Part shown: in pieces, positions 8,705 through 16,820 of the stretch
Layout: each line of letters starts with the position of its first letter
Numbering within the stretch: the first letter of the stretch is position 1
Assembly (NCBI RefSeq): GCF_035982055.1
Contig: NZ_CP108427.1
Coordinates: 8,245,001-8,309,000, forward strand
Reading direction: 5' to 3'
DNA from: Streptomyces sp. NBC_01288
GTDB taxonomy: Bacteria > Actinomycetota > Actinomycetes > Streptomycetales > Streptomycetaceae
Length of the DNA: 64,000 bases
The notes under the pieces: generated by a model
The model's database searches: none
The model's input: only the letters and a program-made list of their open reading frames with translations
What the model was told of the DNA's origin: nothing
Position numbers and translations under genes: made by a program

Positions 8705-9433
8705 GTGACCACATCACCGGGATACGACAAGTACGCCTTCGAACCTTTCGCCGTCACCGCCGACCTCGCCGTCCTCACGATCCGCGCGGGCGCCCTGCAC
8801 GTGCTGCTCGTCGAGCGCGGTCAGGAACCGTACGCCGGGCACTGGGCGTTGCCCGGCGGCTTCGTGGCGCCGGACGAGTCCGCGGAGACGGCCGCCCGGC
8901 GTGAACTCGCCGAGGAGACCGGCCTGTCGGACGTCTCCGGGCTGCATCTGGAGCAGCTGCGCACCTACAGCGAGCCCGACCGCGACCCCCGGATGCGGGT
9001 CGTCACCGTCGCCTTCGCCGCGCTGCTGCCCGATCCGCCCGAGCCGCGTGCGGGCAGTGACGCGGCGCAGGCGCGCTGGCTGCCGTACGACTCGCTCGGC
9101 CCGCTCGCCTTCGACCACGACCGGATCCTGGCCGACGCGCACGAACGGGTGGGCGCCAAGCTGGAGTACAGCTCCCTCGCCACCGCGTTCTGCTCGCCCG
9201 AGTTCACGCTCGGGGAGCTGCAACAGGTCTACGAGACCGTGTGGGGTTCGGAGTTGGACCGGCCCAACTTCCGCCGCAAGGTGCTCGCCACGCCGGGTTT
9301 CGTCGAACCGGTGCTGGGCGGGGCCAAGTTGACGGGCGGTCGGGGGAAGCCGGCCGCGCTGTACCGCGCCGGGGACGCGACTGCCCTGTATCCGCCGCTG
9401 CTTCGGCCTACCCGGGAAGGACGTTCCGCATGA
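8705..9433 (+). CDS. NrtR-type regulator: Nudix domain plus C-terminal winged helix
   Basis: A 242-residue protein with a complete Nudix box G52-x5-E58-x7-REL-x-EETGL, so metal-dependent hydrolysis of an ADP-ribose-like nucleotide is possible. Residues 165-240 (FTLGELQQVYETVWG, RPNFRRKVLATPGFVEP) form the winged helix found in NrtR regulators, which sense ADP-ribose and control NAD metabolism. The GTG at 8705 is nine bases after GGGAG; the GTG at 8699 is too close. It overlaps the ADP-ribosylglycohydrolase gene by four bases (ATGA), linking sensor and ADP-ribose-releasing enzyme. Confidence 0.8.
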   Translation: MTTSPGYDKYAFEPFAVTADLAVLTIRAGALHVLLVERGQEPYAGHWALPGGFVAPDESAETAARRELAEETGLSDVSGLHLEQLRTYSEPDRDPRMRVVTVAFAALLPDPPEPRAGSDAAQARWLPYDSLGPLAFDHDRILADAHERVGAKLEYSSLATAFCSPEFTLGELQQVYETVWGSELDRPNFRRKVLATPGFVEPVLGGAKLTGGRGKPAALYRAGDATALYPPLLRPTREGRSA

Positions 9434-10452
9434 CTGCGTCGACTGTCCGTAAGCGTGCCGCCACGGGAGCCCTGGTGGGACTCGCCCTCGGGGACGCGCT
9501 CGGTTTCCCGACCGAGTTCAACGCCGTGACCGACATCCTTGCCAAGTGCGGTCCTTGGCGGGAGATGGAGCTGCCGAGGCCCGCGATCGTCACCGACGAC
9601 ACGCAGATGACGCTTGCGTTGGGACGCGGGCTGCGAACTGCCATGGAACGGGGGCTGCTTGGGCCCAAGCGGATGGAACGGCCGGTGCGCGAGGAGTTCG
9701 TGGACTGGTACCAGTCGCCGGACAACAACCGTGCCCCCGGCCGGACTTGCCTCGTCGCCTGCAACCTGCTGAAGAGCGAGGGGCGGGCGTGGCAGGACGC
9801 CAGCCAGATCGGTTCGAAGGGCTGCGGGGCCAACATGCGCGTCGCGCCGATCGGGCTCGTTCCCGGTCTGGACGACGAACAGCGCTCCGGCGCCGCCCAG
9901 TTGCAGTCCGCGCTGACCCACGGCCACCCGACCGCCCTCGCCGCGTCCGACCTCACCGCGCATGCCGTACGGCTGCTCGCGCAGGGTGCGGAACCGACCG
10001 GGCTGGTCGGGCTGCTGCGGTCGTACGCCGTCGAGAACCGCACCCGGTACAACCACCGTTGGCTCGGTGACCTGTGGACGCGGAGCCAGGACCCCTCGCC
10101 CGAGCACTTCATCGCGCGGGGCTGGGACGAGTGTCTGGAGGTACTCGGCCGGCTTGAGGAAGCAGTGCGGACCGTGTCCCCGGAGACCGACCCGTGCCTG
10201 GCCACCGGCGCGGGCTGGATCGCCGAAGAGGCCCTGGCCACTGGGCTGTTGTGCTTCCTGCTCTTCGTGGAGGAGCCGGTGACCGCGTTGCGGCGCGCGG
10301 CCTGTACGTCCGGTGACTCGGACTCGATCGCTTGTCTTGCGGGGGCGTTCGCGGGGGCACACCTCGGCGCGGACGCCTGGCCCGAGGAGTGGGCGGGGCG
10401 GATCGAGTACCGGGGGGAGCTGTTGGGGCTGGGGGCGCTCTGGGATGCCTGA
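9430..10452 (+). CDS. ADP-ribosylglycohydrolase (DraG/ARH family)
   Basis: Hydrolyses ADP-ribose from modified proteins or small molecules using two Mg ions. The 340-residue sequence opens with RAATGALVGLALGDALGFP, then has the metal-binding TDDTQMTLALG (about 55-65) and the C-terminal GDSDSIACLAGAFAGA motif, all standard for the family. It is translationally coupled to the Nudix regulator and both lie behind the palindromic operator at 8668-8690. Together they may recycle ADP-ribose and report its level. The acceptor of the ADP-ribose mark cannot be told from sequence. Confidence 0.9.
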   Translation: MTASTVRKRAATGALVGLALGDALGFPTEFNAVTDILAKCGPWREMELPRPAIVTDDTQMTLALGRGLRTAMERGLLGPKRMERPVREEFVDWYQSPDNNRAPGRTCLVACNLLKSEGRAWQDASQIGSKGCGANMRVAPIGLVPGLDDEQRSGAAQLQSALTHGHPTALAASDLTAHAVRLLAQGAEPTGLVGLLRSYAVENRTRYNHRWLGDLWTRSQDPSPEHFIARGWDECLEVLGRLEEAVRTVSPETDPCLATGAGWIAEEALATGLLCFLLFVEEPVTALRRAACTSGDSDSIACLAGAFAGAHLGADAWPEEWAGRIEYRGELLGLGALWDA

Positions 10453-10514
10453 CGTTTCGTGGCTGTGTCCGACATAGATGGACGGTGTCATGCGGTGGGC
10501 GTATTGTGGCAGGC

Positions 10515-10838
10515 ATGAGTAAGACGAAGCGCAGGCGCGTGCCGGTCCGGGAACTGTCCCGGCACACCGCGGCTCTGTTGGACGCCGTGGCGGCGGGGGA
10601 GTCGATCGAGGTCACTCGGGACGGGGTGCCGGTCGCCATACTGTCTCCGCTGGAGCCTGCCGAACGGGACATCCGTGCCGCGATCGCCGTCGGCCTGCTC
10701 GACGCCTCGGTCATGGACGAGGGGCGCGGCGGCGAGGCCGTGGATGCGCTGGAGCGGCTGCGTGCGGTCAGGCGGGACGCGGAGGGGCGCGGCCCCACCG
10801 CCGAACTGCTCGCTCAGCGCGAGGAGGAGACGCGGTGA
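10515..10838 (+). CDS. Type II antitoxin of the Phd/YefM family
   Basis: The 107-residue protein starts with VPVRELSRHTAALLDAVAAGESIEVTRDGVPVAILSP, the Phd/YefM fold that forms the DNA-binding dimer, and ends in a charged helical tail that would wrap the toxin. GTGA overlap with the downstream PIN-domain gene gives the usual antitoxin-first operon. Small repeats upstream (GTCC-N9-GGAC around 10477-10493) may be the autoregulatory operator. Confidence 0.88.
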   Translation: MSKTKRRRVPVRELSRHTAALLDAVAAGESIEVTRDGVPVAILSPLEPAERDIRAAIAVGLLDASVMDEGRGGEAVDALERLRAVRRDAEGRGPTAELLAQREEETR

Positions 10839-11245
10839 CGCTGCTCTACCTCGACGCGTCGGCCATCGCCAAGCTGCTGCGGGTCGAAGCGGAGACGGCC
10901 GCGCTGGAGCAGTGGATCGGGCAGCACGGCGGAATGCGTCGTGTCGTCACCTGCGACCTGGCGCAGACCGAGGTGCGGCTGCTGCTGCACCGGCTCGGCG
11001 CGGACGAGGTCGAGAGGGTCGCCGCCGACGCGCTGCTGAACGCCATCGCGCGGATTCGTCTCACGCCCGAACTGATGCAGGAGGCAGGGGAGTTGGCGCC
11101 GAATACCTCGCTGCGCAGCCTCGACGCGATCCACACCGTGGCGGCGCTGAAGGTCGGTCACGGGGTCAGCTGGTTCGTGACGTACGACAAGCGCCAGGGC
11201 GAGGCCGCCGCCGACGTGGGGCTTGCCGTGGCGTCACCCCGCTAG
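10835..11245 (+). CDS. VapC-type PIN-domain toxin ribonuclease
   Basis: A 136-residue PIN protein. The acidic metal-binding residues are visible as YLDASAIAK (Asp7), an acidic residue in AQTEVRLLL, SLDAIH (the conserved Asp before His), and YDKRQ near the end. Such toxins cleave tRNA or rRNA and are held inactive by the antitoxin encoded just upstream. The GTG start overlaps the antitoxin stop. The last 12 bases overlap the convergent nucleotidyltransferase gene. All catalytic acids appear intact, so the module looks functional. Confidence 0.88.
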   Translation: MTLLYLDASAIAKLLRVEAETAALEQWIGQHGGMRRVVTCDLAQTEVRLLLHRLGADEVERVAADALLNAIARIRLTPELMQEAGELAPNTSLRSLDAIHTVAALKVGHGVSWFVTYDKRQGEAAADVGLAVASPR

Positions 11246-11926
11246 GACGTCGGTGGACGCGCGGCGGACCCCGATCAGGAAGTCCTCCACTCGGCGTCGG
11301 TCCGGCTCCGCCGGGAGTCGGGTGCGGGTGGCTGCCTCGTCCGTCTCCGTTGCCAGGCGGGTCATCCAGGACTCGACCTCCGGCCAGGGGACTTCGCCGC
11401 GCTTCACCGCGAGGAGCGGGGCGCGTTGGTCGCCGACGTCGATCCTCAGGGTGCCCGTGCGGAGCAGGTCGCGGGCGCTGGTGAGGAGGCGGAGGAGGTG
11501 CATCGCGTGTTTCCAGCGCGGGGCGCCGTGTGTGCGGATGTCGACCTCCAGCTTTTTCCGCTGGCTGAACGCGTAGCGCGTGAACGTCTCGTGGACCTGG
11601 CGGGAGAGGAACGCGTCGCGCAGGGCGAGGAGTTCGCGGCCGGTGGCGTCGACGTGCTCGACGAGGGGGGAGTGGAGGCACTCCAGGATGTTCGGGTTCG
11701 CGCGCAGGGCCAGTTCGCAGAAGCGCTCCAGCTCCCAGCTGAACTGCTCCTCCGCCGGGCCCTCGATGTGCGTCGGCGGCTTGTCGAAGCGCCAGAACAG
11801 GGGAGTGGGGGCCACGAACACGCCCCGGCGATCCGTGTCGCTGCCGTCCGTCGCCAGGCCGAAGGCGCGTGAACCCATCACGCAGGCGTAGATCGTGTGG
11901 TCGCGGACCAGGTTCTCGAACGGCAT
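11234..11926 (-). CDS. Predicted nucleotidyltransferase (RlaP-like)
   Basis: A 230-residue protein with the minimal nucleotidyltransferase motif GSRAFGL (18-24) followed by SDTDRRG (29-35), where the two Asp would bind metal, then a helical C-terminal half with LRANPNILECLHSP. These features match the RlaP/DUF4107-like pol-beta superfamily group, whose substrates are mostly unknown. It is the last gene of the minus-strand operon with the Rieske protein (21-base gap) but has no obvious functional link to it. The start ATG has only a weak ribosome-binding site. Confidence 0.7.
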   Translation of the reverse strand: MPFENLVRDHTIYACVMGSRAFGLATDGSDTDRRGVFVAPTPLFWRFDKPPTHIEGPAEEQFSWELERFCELALRANPNILECLHSPLVEHVDATGRELLALRDAFLSRQVHETFTRYAFSQRKKLEVDIRTHGAPRWKHAMHLLRLLTSARDLLRTGTLRIDVGDQRAPLLAVKRGEVPWPEVESWMTRLATETDEAATRTRLPAEPDRRRVEDFLIGVRRASTDVLAG

Positions 11927-11947
11927 TCCCGGAGCGTACGTGGCATC

Positions 11948-12361
11948 TCACGCCAGGCGGATCGAATTTCCCTCCACCTTGATCTGCTCGGCGGGCAGCG
12001 GCTTCGGCGCCGGTCCCGCCTCCACGGAACCGTCCGCGATGCGGTACTTGCTGCCGTGGCACGGGCAGTCGATGGTGCCGTTCGCGACGGTGCCGACCGT
12101 GCAGCCCTGATGGGTGCAGATCGCCGAGAAGGCCTTGAACTCGTCCTTCTTCGGCTGGGTCACCACGATCTTCTGGTCCTTGAAGATCTTGCCGCCGCCC
12201 ACGGGGATGTCGGAGGTCTTCGCCAACTCCTGGCCGCCGGTGGCCTTCACGGACGACGAGCCCGAGGAGTCGTTGCTGTCGCCGTACTTGCTACAGCCGG
12301 CGGTGAGCGCGGCGGCCGCACCCGTCGCGAGGACCGTGCGGCGCGTCGAGCTGTCGGTCAT
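11948..12361 (-). CDS. Secreted Rieske [2Fe-2S] lipoprotein
   Basis: A 137-residue exported electron carrier. The N-terminus has a Tat-like RRT and hydrophobic stretch ending in the lipobox LTAGC (Cys23), so the mature protein should be lipid-anchored outside the membrane. The cluster ligands are in CTHQGC (Cys82, His84) and CPCHGS (Cys99, His102), with Cys87 and Cys101 placed for the disulfide of high-potential Rieske proteins. It lies 49 bases downstream of a DUF6529 membrane protein, its most likely redox partner. It is too short to be the QcrA subunit of the bc1 complex. Confidence 0.9.
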   Translation of the reverse strand: MTDSSTRRTVLATGAAAALTAGCSKYGDSNDSSGSSSVKATGGQELAKTSDIPVGGGKIFKDQKIVVTQPKKDEFKAFSAICTHQGCTVGTVANGTIDCPCHGSKYRIADGSVEAGPAPKPLPAEQIKVEGNSIRLA

Positions 12362-12410
12362 GTAGTCACTCCGAAGGGGGTCGTCGTGTCGTTGCCACGA
12401 CGATGGATGG

Positions 12411-12995
12411 TCACGTCGTCACTCCGACGGTGCGGAAGAACCAGAGGGCGGATGTCAGCCAGAGCAGCGTGAGGACGGTGAAGACCAAGCCGCCGATGAC
12501 CGGTAGCAGCCAGCCGGGCAGGCGTTCCGAGCGGAGCAGCAGCATCTTGGCACTGAAGGCGCCGAAGAACGCGCACCCCAGGAGGGAATGCCACATCACG
12601 CGTGTCGAGTACGTCTGGTACCCGAACGCGTAGAGACAGTGCACCGCGACCGGCACCGCCACCAGGAACGCGATCCGCCCCGACCAGCGGTGCAGCGTCG
12701 CCGACCAACTCGGGCCCGGCAGCCTGCCGTAGACCATGAAGGCCGAGACGACCTGGACGAGGGCGAAGAAGAACGCGGTCGTCGCGAGCCAGGACTTCAC
12801 CGCGCCCGTGCTGCTGAAGCCGGCGAGGTTGAAGGCGGTGCCCGCCGGGTCGTGGACCTTGCCGTAGACGCCGAGGCCGACCGCTACGGCCGCGGCCACG
12901 AGGGCCGGGATCAGGTAGCGGGCGGGGCTGTCGTGGGGGCGTGCGGGCGGGCGTGGGGGGTAGGCCTGGGTGGCGGCGTTCGGGTCGGCGGTCAT
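12411..12995 (-). CDS. DUF6529-type multi-span membrane protein
   Basis: The 194-residue protein has a Pro-rich N-terminus and about five membrane helices (AALVAAAVAVGLGVYG, TAFFFALVQVVSAFMVYG, IAFLVAVPVAVHCLYAFG, LLGCAFFGAFSAKMLLL, LVFTVLTLLWLTSALWF). Histidines sit in or next to helices at TLHRWSGR, VHCLYAF and MWHSLLG, spaced as in b-type cytochromes, so haem binding is possible. Together with the Rieske lipoprotein encoded next it suggests an electron-transfer unit in the membrane. AGGGAG precedes the ATG. Confidence 0.7.
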   Translation of the reverse strand: MTADPNAATQAYPPRPPARPHDSPARYLIPALVAAAVAVGLGVYGKVHDPAGTAFNLAGFSSTGAVKSWLATTAFFFALVQVVSAFMVYGRLPGPSWSATLHRWSGRIAFLVAVPVAVHCLYAFGYQTYSTRVMWHSLLGCAFFGAFSAKMLLLRSERLPGWLLPVIGGLVFTVLTLLWLTSALWFFRTVGVTT

Positions 12996-13031
12996 GATCG
13001 GCTCCCTGAGGCGGTTGGTGGGTCAGGGGGG

Positions 13032-13706
13032 TCAGGGGGTGACGGGTCGTGCCGTTAGTTGCCGGCCGTCGACCGTGACCGTGCCGGTCTCCGGGTCGAT
13101 GCGGGGCGCGGCGGCGGTCTTGCCGTCGCGGGTGACGATGCCGGTCTGGCGGCCGTTCGGCAGCACGATCCAGCCGCCGTCGATCTTGGCGCCGCGCACC
13201 TTCGCGGTCGCGCGCCACAGGCCGGACGGCTTGACCGCCTTGTCGGCGGTGAACGTGTACGGCCGGCCCTCGTCCTTGACGGTGCCGTGGATCTTCCTGC
13301 CCTGCTCGATCCTGCCGTCGAGTACGGCGCCGTTCGGGGCGGTGAGCTTCATGCTGCCGTCGTTGTTGACGCGGCCCCTGAGCCAGGCCTCCTTGTAGCG
13401 GCCGTCGCAGAAGTAGGCGACCGCCTTGCCGTCACGGACGGAGACCGCGACCGAGGCGGCGTCGTCGTCGGTGCGGCCGGCGTAGTTGGCGTTCGCGACG
13501 GGCGGCTTCGACGGCGACGGCGTCGGGCTGGGCGTGGCGGACGGTGTCGGTGACGTCTTCGCCGGCGTCTTCGGTGACGCGGACGGCGATTGCTCGCGGT
13601 ACGAGGACGACGCGGTCTTCGTCCCCGATGTCGAGTTGAGCGTCAGCATGAACAGGCCCAGTACCAGGCCCGCCAGAAGAGTGAGCAGTGGTCCAGGACG
13701 CTTCAA
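13032..13706 (-). CDS. Membrane-anchored exported protein of unknown function
   Basis: The 224-residue protein has a single N-terminal membrane helix (PLLTLLAGLVLGLFMLTLN), then a Ser/Thr/Pro-rich wall-spanning linker (residues 30-70), then a beta-rich domain containing DGKAVAYFCDGRYKEAWLRG and GIVTRDGKTAAAP. I do not recognise the domain; it is commonly annotated as a hypothetical protein in Streptomyces. It heads the minus-strand operon leading to the DUF6529 and Rieske genes with a 36-base gap, so it may be an extracellular partner of that redox unit. Confidence 0.65.
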   Translation of the reverse strand: MKRPGPLLTLLAGLVLGLFMLTLNSTSGTKTASSSYREQSPSASPKTPAKTSPTPSATPSPTPSPSKPPVANANYAGRTDDDAASVAVSVRDGKAVAYFCDGRYKEAWLRGRVNNDGSMKLTAPNGAVLDGRIEQGRKIHGTVKDEGRPYTFTADKAVKPSGLWRATAKVRGAKIDGGWIVLPNGRQTGIVTRDGKTAAAPRIDPETGTVTVDGRQLTARPVTP

Positions 13707-13883
13707 TGTGGGCCTCCCCCGAGGCGGGCTACCCGCCTATGAGAGCGGACTCGGGGCCGTGGGTAAAGAGGCATACCGGGATGATCTCACCCCAAGTAGC
13801 GGAACGGGATGGTTCGGGTGACATTGGCAGGGTTCGAGGCCGGGCCCCGACCAGCGGCCGGCCGCTCTCGAAAGGTGCGAGCC

Positions 13884-14315
13884 ATGGCGGGCAACGATCT
13901 CGGTGGCCTTCTCGGTGGTCTTCTGGGGGGAGCGGGCGGAGGGGGCCGGAGCGGTTCCGGCAGCGGCAACATCCTGGGCGCGCTGCTCGGGGCTCTCGGT
14001 GGCGGCTCGGGTGCCGGTAGCGGAAGCAATCCGTTGGGCGGGCTTCTGGAGATGCTCACCAAGTCCGGGCTCGCCGAACAGAAGGACTCCTGGGTCGGTA
14101 CCGGGCAGAACCAGGCCGTCACCGGTGAGCAGATCCAGCAGGCGCTGCCCGACGAGACCCTTCAGAAGGTCGCCGAGCAGGCCGGTGTCACCCCGGAGCA
14201 GGCCGCGAGCGACCTCGCGCGGACGCTGCCCCAGGCCGTCGACAAGCTCACCCCGGAGGGGCAGGTGCCGCAGGCCGCCTCGCTGGAGGAACTGGTCCGG
14301 CGACAGTCCCTGTGA
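13884..14315 (+). CDS. YidB-like (DUF937) protein
   Basis: The 143-residue protein opens with Gly/Leu repeats (LGGLLGGLLGGAGGGG) and has a C-terminal helical part with SWVGTGQNQAVTGEQIQQAL and AGVTPEQAASDLARTLPQAVDKLTPEG, the signature of YidB-family proteins. Function is unknown. The ATG at 13884 was chosen because GAAAGGTG is six bases upstream; the in-frame start at 13809 would add 25 residues without a ribosome-binding site. Confidence 0.8.
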   Translation: MAGNDLGGLLGGLLGGAGGGGRSGSGSGNILGALLGALGGGSGAGSGSNPLGGLLEMLTKSGLAEQKDSWVGTGQNQAVTGEQIQQALPDETLQKVAEQAGVTPEQAASDLARTLPQAVDKLTPEGQVPQAASLEELVRRQSL

Positions 14316-14406
14316 CCGTCTCGGTGGGCGGGCGCCGCGCACCCGTAGCGGACGGGCTGATTAGGCTGGAAGTACCAAGAGCCGTACATCAGCGAGGAGC
14401 TAAGCC

Positions 14407-14775
14407 GTGGCGGTACGAGCGGTCCGGGGCGCCGTCCAACTGGACAAGGACGAGGCCGGGCACATGGACGAGCAGGTCGGAGCGCTGCTCACCGCCGTCC
14501 TTGAGCGGAACGGCCTCACCGCCGAGGATCTGATCAGCGTCTGGTTCACGGCCACGCCCGACCTGCACAGCGACTTCCCGGCGGCCGCCGCGCGCAAGCT
14601 CGGCAGCGGGTTCGCCGACGTGCCGCTGATCTGCGCGCAGGAACTCGACATCGAGGGCGCGATGCCCCGCGTGGTCCGCGTCCTCGCGCACATCGAGTCC
14701 GACCGGCCCCGTGCCGACATCGCGCACGTGTACCTCGGTGCGGCGGCCGCCCTGCGCAAGGACATCGCGCAGTGA
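14407..14775 (+). CDS. aroH: AroH-type chorismate mutase
   Basis: Converts chorismate to prephenate for phenylalanine and tyrosine synthesis. The 122-residue length and the segments VRGAVQ (with Arg7), TATPDLHSDFPA, ICAQELD (the catalytic Glu region), RVVRVLAH and HVYLGAA match the trimeric Bacillus AroH, not the helical AroQ fold. GAGGAG at 14394-14399 precedes the GTG by seven bases. The stop overlaps the start of tyrA, which uses the product. Confidence 0.93.
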   Translation: MAVRAVRGAVQLDKDEAGHMDEQVGALLTAVLERNGLTAEDLISVWFTATPDLHSDFPAAAARKLGSGFADVPLICAQELDIEGAMPRVVRVLAHIESDRPRADIAHVYLGAAAALRKDIAQ

Positions 14776-15866
14776 GGACCGCGCTCGTCATCGGTACCGG
14801 GCTCATCGGTACGTCCGCCGCGCTCGCCCTCGCCTCCCGGGGCGTCGTCGTCCACCTCACCGACCACGACCCCGAGCAGGCCCGTACGGCGGCCGCGCTC
14901 GGCGCCGGTACCGACGAGGCGCCGGACGGGCCCGTCGACCTCGCGATCGTCGCCGCGCCGCCCGCGCTGGTGGCCGGGGTGCTGGCCGACGCGATGCGGC
15001 GGGGGGTGGCCCGGGGTTACCTCGACGTGGCCAGCGTGAAGGGCGGTCCGCGGCGGGAGTTGGAGTCGCTGGGCCTCGACCCGGCGGTGATGTCCCGGTA
15101 CATCGGCTCGCATCCCATGTCCGGGCGCGAGAAGTCGGGTCCGCTGGCGGCGACCGGTGACCTCTTCGAGGGGCGCCCGTGGGTGTTGACGCCCACCCGT
15201 GACACCGACACCGAGGTGTTGAACCTCGCCCTGGAACTGGTCTCGCACTGCCGTGCCGTGCCGGTCGTCATGGACGCCGATGCCCATGACCGGGCCGTCG
15301 CGCTCGTCTCCCACATGCCTCATCTGGTGTCCAGCATGGTCGCCGCGCGGTTGGAGAACGCCGAGGAGGCCGCCGTACGGCTGTGTGGGCAGGGGATTCG
15401 GGACGTGACCCGGATCGCCGCGTCCGACCCCCGGATGTGGATCGACATCCTCTCCGCGAACCCGGGGCCCGTCGCCGATCTGCTCACCGATGTCGCCGGG
15501 GATCTGGAGGAGACGGTTCGGGCCTTGCGGGCTCTCCAGTCCGCCGATGACGACAAGCGGCGGGAGGGCGCGGGCGGGATCGAGGACGTGCTGCGGCGGG
15601 GAAACGCGGGGCAGGTCCGCGTCCCCGGCAAGCACGGGTCCGCTCCGCGGGTGTACGAGGTCGTGGCTGTGCTGATCGACGACCAGCCGGGGCAGTTGGC
15701 CCGGATCTTCGCGGATGCGGGGATGGCGGGGGTCAACATCGAGGACGTGCGGATCGAGCACGCGACCGGGCAGCAGGCGGGACTCGTGCAGTTGTGGGTG
15801 GAGCCGAAGGCCGCGCCGGTGCTGACCGCGGCGTTGCGGGAACGGGGCTGGGCGATCCGGCAGTAG
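14772..15866 (+). CDS. tyrA: Prephenate dehydrogenase with ACT domain
   Basis: Oxidatively decarboxylates prephenate to 4-hydroxyphenylpyruvate on the tyrosine branch. The 364-residue protein has the NAD loop VIGTGLIGTS (about 6-15), the conserved IGSHPMSGREKSG (catalytic region, about residues 114-126), the helical dimer domain with VSHMPHLVSSMVA, and a C-terminal ACT domain from about 290 (VYEVVAVLIDDQPGQLARIF) expected to bind tyrosine for feedback control. The start codon GTG overlaps the aroH stop, so the two steps are coupled. Confidence 0.95.
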   Translation: MRTALVIGTGLIGTSAALALASRGVVVHLTDHDPEQARTAAALGAGTDEAPDGPVDLAIVAAPPALVAGVLADAMRRGVARGYLDVASVKGGPRRELESLGLDPAVMSRYIGSHPMSGREKSGPLAATGDLFEGRPWVLTPTRDTDTEVLNLALELVSHCRAVPVVMDADAHDRAVALVSHMPHLVSSMVAARLENAEEAAVRLCGQGIRDVTRIAASDPRMWIDILSANPGPVADLLTDVAGDLEETVRALRALQSADDDKRREGAGGIEDVLRRGNAGQVRVPGKHGSAPRVYEVVAVLIDDQPGQLARIFADAGMAGVNIEDVRIEHATGQQAGLVQLWVEPKAAPVLTAALRERGWAIRQ

Positions 15867-15890
15867 CGCGCGGCGTGGGGGCGGGCGTCC

Positions 15891-15960
15891 CTGGGGGCTG
15901 CGCCCCCAGACCCCGCTTCGGCCCTGAAGGGGCCTCGTCCTCAAACGCCGGACGGGCTGG
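15891..15960. repeat. Streptomyces intergenic hairpin repeat
   Basis: The stretch starts with CTGGGGGC-TGC-GCCCCCAG (8-bp hairpin, 15891-15909), continues with a second small hairpin GGCCC-TGAA-GGGGCC and ends with CGTCCTCAAACGCCGGACG. From memory this arrangement recurs many times between genes in Streptomyces genomes. It lies just after tyrA and can also act as its terminator. Only one copy is in this window, so the repeat status rests on recall. Confidence 0.6.
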
Positions 15961-16124
15961 GTGTGCGCGGCCTGTGTTGAAAGGGTGCCGGACGGCCTGG
16001 ATCATGCGCACCGGCGTCCAAGAAGAGCAGGGGCCGGACGAGTGACGCGCACCCAGTAACCTTGTCCGGGGCGCACTCGCGACCCCGCCCCGCTCACCAC
16101 CCCGCACCAGGAAGGTGTCCTCCC

Positions 16125-16820
16125 GTGGAAAACGGCGCCGCCCGGACCGCCCCGGCAGTGATTGTCGCCATCGACGGCCCCTCCGGCACGGGCAAGTCGA
16201 GCACGTCGAAGGCCGTTGCCGCGCAGCTCGGGCTGAGCTATCTGGACACCGGGGCCCAGTACCGGGCGATCACCTGGTGGATGGTGAACAACGGGATCGA
16301 CATCACCGACCCCACCGCGATCGCGGACTTGGCAGGTAAGGCGGAGATCGTCTCGGGCACCGACCCGGCGAACCCGACCATCAGCGTCGACGGCGTGGAC
16401 GTGGCCGGTCCGATCCGTACGCAGGAGGTCACCTCCAAGGTCAGCGCGGTCAGTGCGGTGCCCGAGGTGCGGGCCAGGATCACCGAGCTGCAGCGGTCGT
16501 TGGCCGCCGAGGCGGAGCGGGGGATCGTGGTGGAGGGGCGGGACATCGGTACGACCGTGCTGCCCGACGCCGATCTGAAGATCTTCCTCACCGCGTCCCC
16601 CGAGGCGCGTGCCGCCCGGCGGAGCGGTGAGCTGAAGGGCGCCGATGTGCAGGCCACGCGTGAGGCGCTGCTGAAGCGGGACGCGGCCGACTCCTCGCGC
16701 AAGACCTCGCCGCTCGCGAAGGCGGACGACGCGGTCGAGGTGGACACCTCCGACCTCACGCTCCAGCAGGTCATCGAGTGCGTCGTCACCCTCGTCGGGG
16801 AGAAGCGGGCCGCGAAGTGA
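16125..16820 (+). CDS. cmk: Cytidylate kinase
   Basis: Phosphorylates CMP and dCMP to the diphosphates. The 231-residue protein has the P-loop GPSGTGKSST near residue 20, YLDTGAQYRA for nucleotide binding, VEGRDIGTTVLPDADLKIFL and the LID arginines in ARAARRSGEL. The GTG at 16125 was chosen because AGGAAGG (16109-16115) lies nine bases upstream. It overlaps the acyltransferase gene by four bases, the usual cmk-plsC-der order of Actinobacteria. Confidence 0.95.
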   Translation: MENGAARTAPAVIVAIDGPSGTGKSSTSKAVAAQLGLSYLDTGAQYRAITWWMVNNGIDITDPTAIADLAGKAEIVSGTDPANPTISVDGVDVAGPIRTQEVTSKVSAVSAVPEVRARITELQRSLAAEAERGIVVEGRDIGTTVLPDADLKIFLTASPEARAARRSGELKGADVQATREALLKRDAADSSRKTSPLAKADDAVEVDTSDLTLQQVIECVVTLVGEKRAAK

